In this document: positions 55,242-62,521 of the stretch, piece after piece
Numbering within the stretch: the first letter of the stretch is position 1
Layout of the letters: the number at the start of each line of letters is the position of its first letter
Source of the DNA: Burkholderiales bacterium
GTDB lineage: Bacteria > Pseudomonadota > Gammaproteobacteria > Burkholderiales > SG8-39
NCBI GenBank assembly: GCA_020848075.1
Contig: JADLAV010000052.1
Coordinates: 1 to 64,000, forward strand
Length of the DNA stretch: 64,000 nt
Direction: 5' to 3'
Notes under the pieces: model-generated
The model's input: the letters and a program-made list of their open reading frames with translations, nothing else
The model's database searches: none
What the model was told of the DNA's origin: nothing
Translations under genes and position numbers: made by a program

Positions 55242-55601
55242 TCAGCGCGCGGCCACGCCGCGCGGGAGCGACGCCTGTCGTGGGCCGCAGATACTCTCGG
55301 GACAGGGAAGCCGGTAGTAGCGCCAGTTCAAGTAGACCGCCACGTCCTCGATCTCCGTCGCCGTCCAGCCGCCGCCCGTGTTGGCGTTCCAGCGGCCGAC
55401 CTCCGCGAGGATCGCCTCGAAGGTTTGCGCTTTGCGACTCTCGCGGCGGTGCACGCTGGTGTCGTGGCACTCGACGCAGCGCGCCTCGTACAGCGCCCGG
55501 CCGCGGTCGCGATCGCCGGCCGCGACGGGCGCCGCCCAGCAAGCCAGGGCGAGGAGCAGCGCGAGCCTCCGCGTGGCGCCCAAGGTGCCCAATCGTCTCA
55601 T
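55242..55601 (-). CDS. Small periplasmic monohaem cytochrome c lacking a Met ligand
   Basis: A 119-residue exported c-type cytochrome. A signal peptide (ALLLALACWAAPVAA) is followed by the haem motif CVECH at about 42-46. The mature part has no methionine, so the sixth ligand must be another residue (His in TSVHRR or Asn in WNANTG) or empty. Two further Cys in LPCPESICG may form a disulfide. ATG 55601 has a purine-rich site upstream and fits an FNR-like box 61 bases away. Probably a soluble electron carrier or small-ligand-binding haem protein. Confidence 0.82.
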   Translation of the reverse strand: MRRLGTLGATRRLALLLALACWAAPVAAGDRDRGRALYEARCVECHDTSVHRRESRKAQTFEAILAEVGRWNANTGGGWTATEIEDVAVYLNWRYYRLPCPESICGPRQASLPRGVAAR

Positions 55602-55662
55602 CCGGTCCCTTCCCGGCGATTTCCTCATGGCTCGATGTTCCCGGCGCGAAGGCGGGCAGAAC

Positions 55663-55676
55663 TTGATCCAGGTCAA
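55663..55676. promoter_or_regulatory. FNR/Dnr-like box upstream of cytochrome c
   Basis: TTGATccagGTCAA matches the Dnr/Nnr and FNR pattern in both arms. Read for the minus-strand cytochrome gene, a class II transcription start would lie near 55628, giving a 27-base leader to ATG 55601. The strongest consensus match of the four sites in the window. Confidence 0.65.
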
Positions 55677-55801
55677 CCGGCGCAGGAGCCCTCCAGATGC
55701 GCCCCGTGCCGTGCGGCGGCCGCCCTGGGCAACGTGCGGCCGGAGCCGATTCTACGCGGCCCGCCCGAGCGCCGCGTCCGCGCGCGGCGCCGCACGAAGC
55801 T

Positions 55802-55831
55802 TTTGCATCGGAACCGCAACCGATCTAGAAT
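55802..55831 (+). promoter_or_regulatory. Candidate sigma-70 promoter
   Basis: TTTGCA (55802-55807) and TAGAAT (55826-55831) are spaced by 18 bases, with five of six -10 bases matching TATAAT. It lies in a stretch with no gene and is followed, after an expected start near 55838, by the candidate structured RNA. Confidence 0.45.
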
Positions 55832-55837
55832 GAGCGA

Positions 55838-55940
55838 ACGAGTACGAAAGCGGCGCCCGCTCCCGATCGGCCCTCGAGGCCACGCAGCACCGGTTGAGCG
55901 AGCACGAGCCGCAGCCGCCGCAGGTCGGCGGGCGCTTTTT
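55838..55940 (+). ncRNA. Candidate structured RNA with terminator
   Basis: A gene-free segment in which GCGCCCGC (55853-55860) can pair perfectly with GCGGGCGC (55928-55935), followed directly by TTTTT (55936-55940). This closes a roughly 83-base domain. An internal hairpin GGCC-CTCGA-GGCC (55869-55881) is compatible with it. A competing hairpin CCGCCG-CAGGT-CGGCGG (55915-55931) shares the 3' strand, so two exclusive folds are possible. T-runs are very rare in this window's intergenic DNA. Small RNA or leader; no known family recognised. Confidence 0.4.
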
Positions 55941-56071
55941 CCCGGCAGATGCTCAGTGACCGCGCGTATCGCGGATCGCGGCGCGGTTGAAAGGCAGCAC
56001 AGCATGACCACGTCTTCCGAACCGCATCGGACGGCGTCGCGGAGCGTTCCGTCTTCGCGACGCACGCCGGT

Positions 56072-56097
56072 GCGCGCCAGTTGCGGCGCGCGTTTTT
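56072..56097 (+). terminator. Intrinsic-terminator-like hairpin before the SLT-like gene
   Basis: GCGCGCC (56072-56078) and GGCGCGC (56085-56091), loop AGTTGC, are followed by G and TTTTT (56093-56097). It ends 15 bases before the ATG at 56113. On this strand no gene precedes it, so it would end the candidate RNA transcript or act as an attenuator of the following gene. Confidence 0.55.
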
Positions 56098-56112
56098 GAC
56101 GCTCCATCGCCC

Positions 56113-56892
56113 ATGCCCGATTTCTCCAGGTTCTACGCTCGCAAAGGCAAGACCCCCGCGACCATCGCCGCGGAGTCGCACTTCAACGAGCCGATCGAGC
56201 ATGCCGATGGGCGCCCCGCCGGCGAAACCCGGCTGTGGGGCGACGCATCCGAGGACGTGCAGGAGCACGCGATCGAGGCGCTCGTCGCCGCGTCCGCGCT
56301 CTTCGGACTCGCGCAGCGCGAGGCGGCCCACGTCATTGCGATCGCCCGCGTCGCGAGCGGCTTCAACCCCGACGCCGCCGACCCGGCGAGCTCCCGTGCG
56401 GGGCTCGCGCAGTTCGACGACGCCGCCGCCGAGCGTCTGGAACTCGCCGGCGAGACGCGCTTCGACCTGGAAGCGAACGCCGAGGCGTTGGTACGGGCGT
56501 ACATCGAGGCGAAGAAGCACGCACAGAAGCGCGGCACCGCCGGGCGCGACCAGGACGTGATGATCTACAAGGTCATCCATGACGGCATCGAGGGCGACCA
56601 CGGCGGCCTCGAGATCTCGCGTCGCGAGGTCATGCCGCTCGTCGAGTCGATCCACGCGGCGATGCGCGGCGGCAGCCGCAGCGCGGTTGGCGCCAGTGGC
56701 GGCGGCGGGCGCGGAGGCGGCGGACGCAGTGGCGGCGCCGGCGGCCGTGGCGCTGGCGAGCCAGCCGCCGGATTCGGCCAGGGCCCGATGCGCTCGGGGA
56801 CGTGGGGCGCGCCGCCGGGCCAGCAGCACCAGCAGCGCCGGCCGCAGGGAAGCAAGCGCCGCCGGTCCGGGCGCGCCCGCGGCGGGCGCTAG
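56113..56892 (+). CDS. Transglycosylase-like protein without catalytic Glu, Gly/Arg tail
   Basis: A 259-residue protein. Residues 45-175 have a lytic-transglycosylase (SLT/lysozyme-like) pattern: IARVASGFNPDAADPASSRAG then LAQF, matching the family's xxxVESGFNPxA...GLxQF. The catalytic Glu position is Ala81 (GCG at 56353-56355; GAG would be Glu). Residues 190-259 are low-complexity Gly/Ser/Arg/Gln, strongly basic at the end (KRRRSGRARGGR), as in nucleic-acid-binding tails. No signal peptide seen. Probably a non-catalytic binding protein. Confidence 0.7.
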   Translation: MPDFSRFYARKGKTPATIAAESHFNEPIEHADGRPAGETRLWGDASEDVQEHAIEALVAASALFGLAQREAAHVIAIARVASGFNPDAADPASSRAGLAQFDDAAAERLELAGETRFDLEANAEALVRAYIEAKKHAQKRGTAGRDQDVMIYKVIHDGIEGDHGGLEISRREVMPLVESIHAAMRGGSRSAVGASGGGGRGGGGRSGGAGGRGAGEPAAGFGQGPMRSGTWGAPPGQQHQQRRPQGSKRRRSGRARGGR

Positions 56893-56935
56893 GCAAGCCC
56901 GGTAAGATAGCGGTTCCCGCCGACGGAGTCGCGCC

Positions 56936-57496
56936 ATGCGGATCGAAGTCCACGTTCACGGCAACATTCCCCTGCGCCCCGGCGTCACGCTCGCGCAGAT
57001 CGAAGTCGGGCTGCGCCCGTGGCTCGCCTACATCGACGAAGACGCGCTCGCCGACGTGCACAGCGTCTACGAGGACGAGCCGGGCATCGCGTACGACACG
57101 GCACGGCGCCTCCTCGAGGTGTGCTGGACCGGGGACGTCGGGCGCAACTTCCGCGAGATCGTCGAGGAAGCCCTGCAGGGGTTGAACCCCTACACCGAGC
57201 GCGCGGCGGAGGTCGAGGTCACCTACTACCACGACGACGGCACCGACGAGTACGGGATCGTCTTCGTCGGCCCGACGCCGGAGGCGATCCGCGAGGCGCA
57301 GCGCCAGCGCATGGTGGACGACGTCGCGCACCTGCTCACCCGGCACTTCGGCGACTCCGAGATCGGCGAAGTGGTGGCCCTCGTGAATCAGCTGTTCCAG
57401 CGCACCTGGGCCGAGCAGGGCGCCGCCGTGCGTCCGAGCAGCGCGACCCAGGTCCAGCCGGGTACCCTCCCATCGAACCGCAAGCGGCTGCACTGA
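56936..57496 (+). CDS. Protein of unknown function
   Basis: A 186-residue acidic soluble protein. It begins with a beta-strand (MRIEVHVHGNIPL) and contains several conserved-looking acidic and aromatic stretches (WLAYIDEDALADVHS, VTYYHDDGTDEYGIVFVG). The C-terminal third is helical (DVAHLLTRHFGDSEIGEVVALVNQLF, cited as DVAHLLTRHFGDSE) with a basic tail. No motif, signal or membrane segment was recognised. It follows the transglycosylase-like gene by 43 bases and converges with the ATPase operon. Confidence 0.75.
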   Translation: MRIEVHVHGNIPLRPGVTLAQIEVGLRPWLAYIDEDALADVHSVYEDEPGIAYDTARRLLEVCWTGDVGRNFREIVEEALQGLNPYTERAAEVEVTYYHDDGTDEYGIVFVGPTPEAIREAQRQRMVDDVAHLLTRHFGDSEIGEVVALVNQLFQRTWAEQGAAVRPSSATQVQPGTLPSNRKRLH

Positions 57497-57527
57497 CCGC
57501 GCTGACGCCCCGCTTTCTGTCCTCCGA

Positions 57528-58130
57528 CTACCGTCCCGCCCCCCGGCGCATCCAGACGGCGTCCTCCTGCTCGAGCTCCTCGAGGCGGGTTTCCATCTCG
57601 GCGACGTCGCGATCGAGCTCCGGCAGGAGCACGTCCTGCAGCGCGCGCGCACGGCGCGAGGCGCGCTTGTACTCGAGGAACAGCCGCTCCAGGTTGCCGC
57701 CCATCGCGGCGAGCCCGGCCGCCTGCCGCAGCAGCGTGGCATAGGCTTGCCGGCACAGCTCCGCCTCTGGCGACACGTCGATCGGCGCCTCCGGCGGCAG
57801 CGCATCGCCATGGAGCTCGGCGAGCTGCAGCTGAACGCCCATCAGCGACCCGGGCGTGATGCGCAGCTCGACCTCGCCCAGGGTGCCGGGCACGTAGACC
57901 TGCAAGCCTTCGAGGCCGTGCTGCGTGATCGCCGCGGCGAGCGCCGCGAGCGCCGCGCGCTGCGCTTCGGCGAAGCGCGCCGCCTTGCCCTCGTACTCGC
58001 GCAGCTGGCGCACGATCTCGCCCGCGAGCAGCATCGTCTTCTCGTCGAGGAAGACGTAGCCCTCGTGCATCGCGCGGCGCTCGTCCTTGCGCTCGATCAC
58101 CGCGCTGCGGGTGGGGGTGGCTTCGCTCAC
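57528..58130 (-). CDS. ntpD: A/V-type ATPase subunit D
   Basis: Central-stalk subunit of the A/V-type ATPase, 200 residues, long N- and C-terminal helices forming the rotor coiled coil. It starts at GTG 58130 (overlapping the subunit B stop) with EATPTRSAVIERKDERR, like the NPTRSALLELK start of the family. The C-terminus ends in LLPELDRDVAEMETRLEELEQ. Last gene of the operon within the window. Confidence 0.85.
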   Translation of the reverse strand: MSEATPTRSAVIERKDERRAMHEGYVFLDEKTMLLAGEIVRQLREYEGKAARFAEAQRAALAALAAAITQHGLEGLQVYVPGTLGEVELRITPGSLMGVQLQLAELHGDALPPEAPIDVSPEAELCRQAYATLLRQAAGLAAMGGNLERLFLEYKRASRRARALQDVLLPELDRDVAEMETRLEELEQEDAVWMRRGAGR

Positions 58131-59503
58131 TTCTCGATGTGCTCCGCGATCTGCCGGTCCGAGAGCCGGGTGAGCTCGCTCTTCGGCAGCGCCTTCAGGA
58201 GATCCCACCCGGTCGCCATGCTTCGGTCGAGGCTGCGCGCCGAGGACTGGTTGACGAGCGTGCCCTCGAACTCGCCGCCGAAGGCGAGGTACTTGCGATC
58301 GGCGGCCGACAGGCCCTCCTCGCCGACCACGCTCGCGAGCACGCGCGTCTGCGCCGCGCGCGCGTAGGCGGCGTAGAGCTGGCTCGACAGCGCGGGGTGA
58401 TCCGGGTCGGTGTACTTGGCGCCGGTGCCGTCCTTCATCAGCCGGGAGAGGCTCGGCAGGACGTTGATCGGCGGGTACACGCCGCGGCGGTCGAGGTCGC
58501 GCGAGAGCACGATCTGCCCTTCGGTGATGTAGCCGGTGAGATCGGGGATCGGATGGCCGATGTCGTCGGCCGGCATGGTGAGGATCGGCAGCTGCGTGAG
58601 CGTCCCCGGGTAGCCCTTGATGCAGCCCGCCCGCTCGTAGAGCGTCGCGAGATCCGAGTACATGTAGCCGGGAAAGCCCTTGCGGCTCGGGATCTCGCCC
58701 TTGCTCGAGGACACCTCGCGCAGCGCCTCGCAGTAGTTCGTGAGGTCGGTGAGGATCGCGAGCACGTGCTTGCCCTCGACGAACGCGAGATACTCGGCGG
58801 CGGTGAGCGCGAAGCGCGGCGTGAGCAGGCGCTGCGTGCTGGAATCGCTCGCGAGGTTGAGGAAGAGCGCCGTGCGCTCCAGCGCGCCGGACTTCTCGAG
58901 GCTCGCGCGGAAGAACTCCGCGGTGTCGAACGGCACGCCGATCCCCGCGAACACGATGGCGAAGTCGCCGCCCTTGCCCTTGCGCAGGCGCGCGTGGCCC
59001 GCGATCTCGACGGCGATGCGGTCGTGCGGCAGCCCGCCGCCGGAGAAGATCGGCAGCTTCTGTCCGCGCACCAGGCTGTTCATCAGGTCGACCGCGGTGG
59101 CGCCGGTCTCGATGAAGTCGTGCGGCGTGGCCCGCGCGAAAGGATTGATCGGCATCCCCTCGATCCGGTAGGTCTCGCGCGCGGCGATGGGCGGGCCGCC
59201 GTCGATCACCTGGCCGACGCCGTTGAAGACGCGCCCGAGAATGCCGGGGCCGAGCGGGAAGTTGAGCGGCTCGCCGAAGAAGCGCACGACCGACTCGGCG
59301 AGCCCGAGGCCCGCGGTGCTCTCGAGCACCTCGATCGTCATGCGCTCCTCGTCGAGCGCCGCGACCCGCCCGAGCCGCGCGCGGCCGTCGCGTCCGCGCA
59401 CCTCGACCGCGTCGTTGAGGCCGACCTCGAGCGTCCGCTGCAGGAAGAGCAGCGGACCGTCGAGCTTGCGCGCCGCGCCTTCAACCAGCAGTCGTGGCTG
59501 CAT
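58127..59503 (-). CDS. ntpB: A/V-type ATPase subunit B
   Basis: Regulatory nucleotide-binding subunit of the catalytic head, 458 residues. It has the family landmarks FGEPLNFPLGPGILGRVFNG, GMPINPFARATPHDFIETG and DLTNYCEALREVSSSKGEIP, cited in part as LTNYCEALREVSSSKGE, and lacks a Walker A P-loop as expected for B. The Arg finger is expected in SSRLADF-type equivalents. The N-terminus overlaps the subunit A gene by 23 bases. Confidence 0.95.
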   Translation of the reverse strand: MQPRLLVEGAARKLDGPLLFLQRTLEVGLNDAVEVRGRDGRARLGRVAALDEERMTIEVLESTAGLGLAESVVRFFGEPLNFPLGPGILGRVFNGVGQVIDGGPPIAARETYRIEGMPINPFARATPHDFIETGATAVDLMNSLVRGQKLPIFSGGGLPHDRIAVEIAGHARLRKGKGGDFAIVFAGIGVPFDTAEFFRASLEKSGALERTALFLNLASDSSTQRLLTPRFALTAAEYLAFVEGKHVLAILTDLTNYCEALREVSSSKGEIPSRKGFPGYMYSDLATLYERAGCIKGYPGTLTQLPILTMPADDIGHPIPDLTGYITEGQIVLSRDLDRRGVYPPINVLPSLSRLMKDGTGAKYTDPDHPALSSQLYAAYARAAQTRVLASVVGEEGLSAADRKYLAFGGEFEGTLVNQSSARSLDRSMATGWDLLKALPKSELTRLSDRQIAEHIEK

Positions 59504-61253
59504 TGCGTTTTTCCTTCTCCTGGACGAGCGCCCCGATCTCGCGCTCGACCGCTGCGGCGAGCACCCCGAACCTGTCGAGCGTCTCCTCGCCGATCTCCTC
59601 GCCCATGCGCAGCACCTGGCGATAGGAGGGCAGCGCGGCGAGCTCCTCGAGCCGCGCCCCGGCCGCCACCGCCGCTTCGGCGAGCTCGGTATAGCGGCCG
59701 ATCAGCCGCATCATGGCCGCCTGGCGCGCGGGGCTCGCCGCGCGATCGACCGGCGAGAGCGCCGACTGGCGCAGGAAGGCCTCGTTCACGAGCTCCGCGC
59801 AGAAGAGGGTGAGCTGCTGGCGAAGCGGTAGCGCGTCCTTCCCGATGATGCGCGCCATGCGCTCGAGCCGCGCCTGGTCGTCGAGCAGCGTGAGAAACTT
59901 GCGGCGCAGCGCGACCCACTCGGCGTTGCCGTTCGCCGCCCACCACTCCGCGAACGCGTGCGCGTCCTCGGCGTACGAGAGGAGCGGATTGATCGCCGGA
60001 TAGAAGCGCGCCTGCGCCCGCTTGACGTCGAGCGCCCAGAACGCCTTCACGTACCGCTTCGTGTGGCTGGTCACCGGCTCGGAGAAGTCGCCGGACGGCG
60101 GGCTGATCGCGCCCATCACCGTCACCGAGCCCGTGGCGCCGGCGAGCGTCTCGACGACCGCGGCGCGCTCGTAGAAATCCGCGAGCCGGCTCGAGAGGTA
60201 CGCGGGGTAGCCGCCCTCGCCCGGTAGTTCGCCGAAGCGCCCCGACACTTCCCGCAGCGCCTCGGCCCAGCGGCTCGTCGAGTCGGCCATCAGCGCAACG
60301 TGCAGGCCCTGATCGCGAAAGTACTCCGCAACGGTCACCGCGCTGTAGATGCTCGCCTCGCGCGCCGCGACCGGCATGTTGGAGGTGTTCGCGATGATGA
60401 CCGTGCGCTCCATCAGCGGCCGGCCGCTCCGCGGGTCGGTGAGCTCGGGAAACTCTTCCAGCACTCCCGCCATCTCGTTGCCGCGCTCGCCGCACCCGAG
60501 GTACACGATCACGTCGGCGTCGCAACCCTTCGCGAGCGCCTCGAGCAGCACCGTCTTGCCGGTGCCGAAGCCGCCCGGGATCGCGGCCGTGCCGCCCTGC
60601 GCGACCGGAAACAGACAGTCGAGGATGCGCTGGCTCGTCACGAGCGGCTTGGTGCCCGGCCGGCGCAGCCGCACCGGCCGCGGCACGCGCACGGCCCAGA
60701 GATGGCTCATCGCGACCTCGTGCGTCGCGCCTGCGTCGTCCCGCAGGGTGAGCAGCGTGGCCTCTTCGGCGTAGGTGCCCGCCGGAGCGATCGCGATCAC
60801 TTCGCCCTCGCGGTCGGGCGGCACGAGGCAGCGCTGCGTGCGCCCTCCTGCACCGTCGACCTCGCCGAAGATCGCACCGCGCGCGAGGCGGTTGCCCTTT
60901 GCGACCTGCGGCCGGAACGGCAGCATGCCGGTGCGCGCCGGCGCGACACCGGGCGTGACGAACGCGGAACCCGTGCCGGCGAGCGGGCGGAGGAGCCCGT
61001 CGAACATGTTGCCGAGCAGGCCCGGGCCGACGCGAATCGCGAGCGGCTGGCCGGTCCCCCGGATCGGCACGCCGGGCTTCAAGCCGGTGGTGTCCTCGTA
61101 CACCTGGATGATCGCTTCCGCGCCGTCGAGCGACACCACTTCGCCGAGAAGCCGCTGCGGACCGACCTCCACCGCCTCGCGCAGCGCAAAGCGGCCGTCG
61201 GTCACCGCACGCAGCACCGGGCCGCTGATCCACCGGATGCGCGCTTCGCTCAT
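59481..61253 (-). CDS. ntpA: A/V-type ATPase subunit A
   Basis: Catalytic subunit, 590 residues. Walker A is GGFGTGKTVLLEAL, the catalytic Glu region is YLGCGERGNEMAGVLEEFPEL, followed by MADSTSRWAEALREVSGR and the Arg-finger/ATP contact region. The non-homologous insert that marks A subunits is present (about 100-190). ATG 61253 is coupled to the preceding subunit E stop (ATGA). Length matches archaeal and bacterial A subunits. Confidence 0.95.
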   Translation of the reverse strand: MSEARIRWISGPVLRAVTDGRFALREAVEVGPQRLLGEVVSLDGAEAIIQVYEDTTGLKPGVPIRGTGQPLAIRVGPGLLGNMFDGLLRPLAGTGSAFVTPGVAPARTGMLPFRPQVAKGNRLARGAIFGEVDGAGGRTQRCLVPPDREGEVIAIAPAGTYAEEATLLTLRDDAGATHEVAMSHLWAVRVPRPVRLRRPGTKPLVTSQRILDCLFPVAQGGTAAIPGGFGTGKTVLLEALAKGCDADVIVYLGCGERGNEMAGVLEEFPELTDPRSGRPLMERTVIIANTSNMPVAAREASIYSAVTVAEYFRDQGLHVALMADSTSRWAEALREVSGRFGELPGEGGYPAYLSSRLADFYERAAVVETLAGATGSVTVMGAISPPSGDFSEPVTSHTKRYVKAFWALDVKRAQARFYPAINPLLSYAEDAHAFAEWWAANGNAEWVALRRKFLTLLDDQARLERMARIIGKDALPLRQQLTLFCAELVNEAFLRQSALSPVDRAASPARQAAMMRLIGRYTELAEAAVAAGARLEELAALPSYRQVLRMGEEIGEETLDRFGVLAAAVEREIGALVQEKEKRNAATTAG

Positions 61254-61861
61254 CGCGCCGCTCCTTCGGTGAGGCTCAAGAGCTGCGCGCCGATCGCGTC
61301 GCGGTCGGAGAGCAGTCCGTCCAGGGTCGCGTCGACGACGTTGTGCCCGGCGTTGATGCGCAGGCCCGCCTGGATCGAGGCGTCCGCGACGAACGCGGGC
61401 GGCGCGCCGAGGTCGGCCGCGAGCATGGCAGCGAGCGCCGTACGCTCGGCCTCCTGCCATTCGGCCGGATGCGCGATGCGCCACCCCTCGCGCGGCAGGC
61501 GGCCGAGCGCATCGCGCGCGGCGTGCGCCGCCCAGCGCCGCCGCGCCGCCGGATCGCGCCAGCGCTGCGCGAGCGCCGCCGGCAGCGAATGCCACTGGGC
61601 GGCGAGGATCTCCGCCGCGCGCTGCTGCCGATGCAGCCGCCGCGCGGTGGCAACGCGCGCCTGCAGCATGACGATGCGCTCCTCGGTACGCAGCCGCGCC
61701 TCCAGGAATGCGGCGCGCACGGCGCGCCGCGCGCGCTCGTGCGACTCCTTCAGGACCGCGCGAGCGCGCGCGTCGGCCTCGCCCAGGATCGCGCCCACCT
61801 GCTTGCGGCAGCTCGCGTCGACGACCGCCAGGAGCGCGCGCTCGGTGTCCGCAACGTTCAT
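61250..61861 (-). CDS. A/V-type ATPase peripheral-stalk subunit E
   Basis: A 203-residue, mostly helical protein. A long Arg/Ala-rich N-terminal coiled coil (about 1-90) is followed by a globular C-terminal domain (about 120-200) with GLRINAGHNVVDATLDGLLSDR, cited as LRINAGHNVVDATLDGLL. This matches the VIDGTLxxRL-type end of E subunits. Position between the small F-like gene and A, with overlaps on both sides, supports assignment. Sequence similarity to characterised E subunits is low. Confidence 0.75.
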   Translation of the reverse strand: MNVADTERALLAVVDASCRKQVGAILGEADARARAVLKESHERARRAVRAAFLEARLRTEERIVMLQARVATARRLHRQQRAAEILAAQWHSLPAALAQRWRDPAARRRWAAHAARDALGRLPREGWRIAHPAEWQEAERTALAAMLAADLGAPPAFVADASIQAGLRINAGHNVVDATLDGLLSDRDAIGAQLLSLTEGAAR

Positions 61862-62154
61862 CCTTCCATCCCCAGTTGACCCTTCAGCCGCGTGGCGAGA
61901 TCCGGCATCGGCGTGCCGCCGACCGGATCGGGCACGACGACGGTGAGCGGCGTCCGCGCCGCGACTGCCGCCGCGAGCTGGCTTTCGGGCAGCTCGGCGG
62001 CCACTGCCGCGCTGACGAGCACGAGCGGCGCCTGCGACCGGGCCGTGTCGAGCACTGCCGCAGCCGCGCCCGGCTCGGGCACCCGGACCTCGACGCCGGC
62101 GAGGCGGAAGCCGGCGCCGTTCACTTCGTCACCGATGTAGATGGGCGGCTTCAT
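61858..62154 (-). CDS. A/V-type ATPase subunit F-like protein
   Basis: A 98-residue alpha/beta protein beginning PIYIGDEVNGAGFRLAGVEV, the typical N-terminus of subunit F (IGDExxxxGFRLAG). It continues with LVLVSAAVAAELPESQL. F binds the central stalk subunit D and regulates rotation. Here the gene lies before E rather than between C and A. Overlaps the E start by ATGA. Confidence 0.8.
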   Translation of the reverse strand: MKPPIYIGDEVNGAGFRLAGVEVRVPEPGAAAAVLDTARSQAPLVLVSAAVAAELPESQLAAAVAARTPLTVVVPDPVGGTPMPDLATRLKGQLGMEG

Positions 62155-62161
62155 CGCATTC

Positions 62162-62521
62162 CTACACCAGGCGATTCAGCACCAGGATCGACACGATCAG
62201 GCCGTAGATCGCGATCCCTTCGGCGAGGCCCACGAAGATCAGCAGCCGCCCGAAGAGCTCCGGCTTCTCCGCCAGGGCGCCGATCGCCGCGGCGCCGACC
62301 TTGCCAACCGCGAAGCCCGCGCCGAGCGACGACAGGCCGGTCGCCAGCGCAGCGCCGACGAGCCCCCAGGCCCACACCGCGCCCTCCAGCTTGATCGCCG
62401 CGGCCGACACCGGGCCTTGCGCGAGCGAAGGCGGAACGAGCGCGAGGAAGGCGGTGCCTGCAACGGCCAGCAGCGCCGTGATCGCGAGCAGCGCGGATAC
62501 GAATCGGGTCCGGACGGTCAT
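62162..62521 (-). CDS. A/V-type ATPase membrane rotor subunit K (c subunit)
   Basis: A 119-residue proteolipid. An N-terminal hydrophobic segment (LLAITALLAVAGTAFLALV), possibly a cleaved signal, is followed by two rotor helices: GLVGAALATGLSSLGAGFAVG and FVGLAEGIAIYGLIVSILV. The ion-binding Glu lies in GLAEGIAIYG. The lone Glu without an obvious sodium-site partner set in the first helix leans toward proton coupling, but the ligands of the first helix would need modelling. Overlaps subunit I by ATGA. Confidence 0.85.
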   Translation of the reverse strand: MTVRTRFVSALLAITALLAVAGTAFLALVPPSLAQGPVSAAAIKLEGAVWAWGLVGAALATGLSSLGAGFAVGKVGAAAIGALAEKPELFGRLLIFVGLAEGIAIYGLIVSILVLNRLV

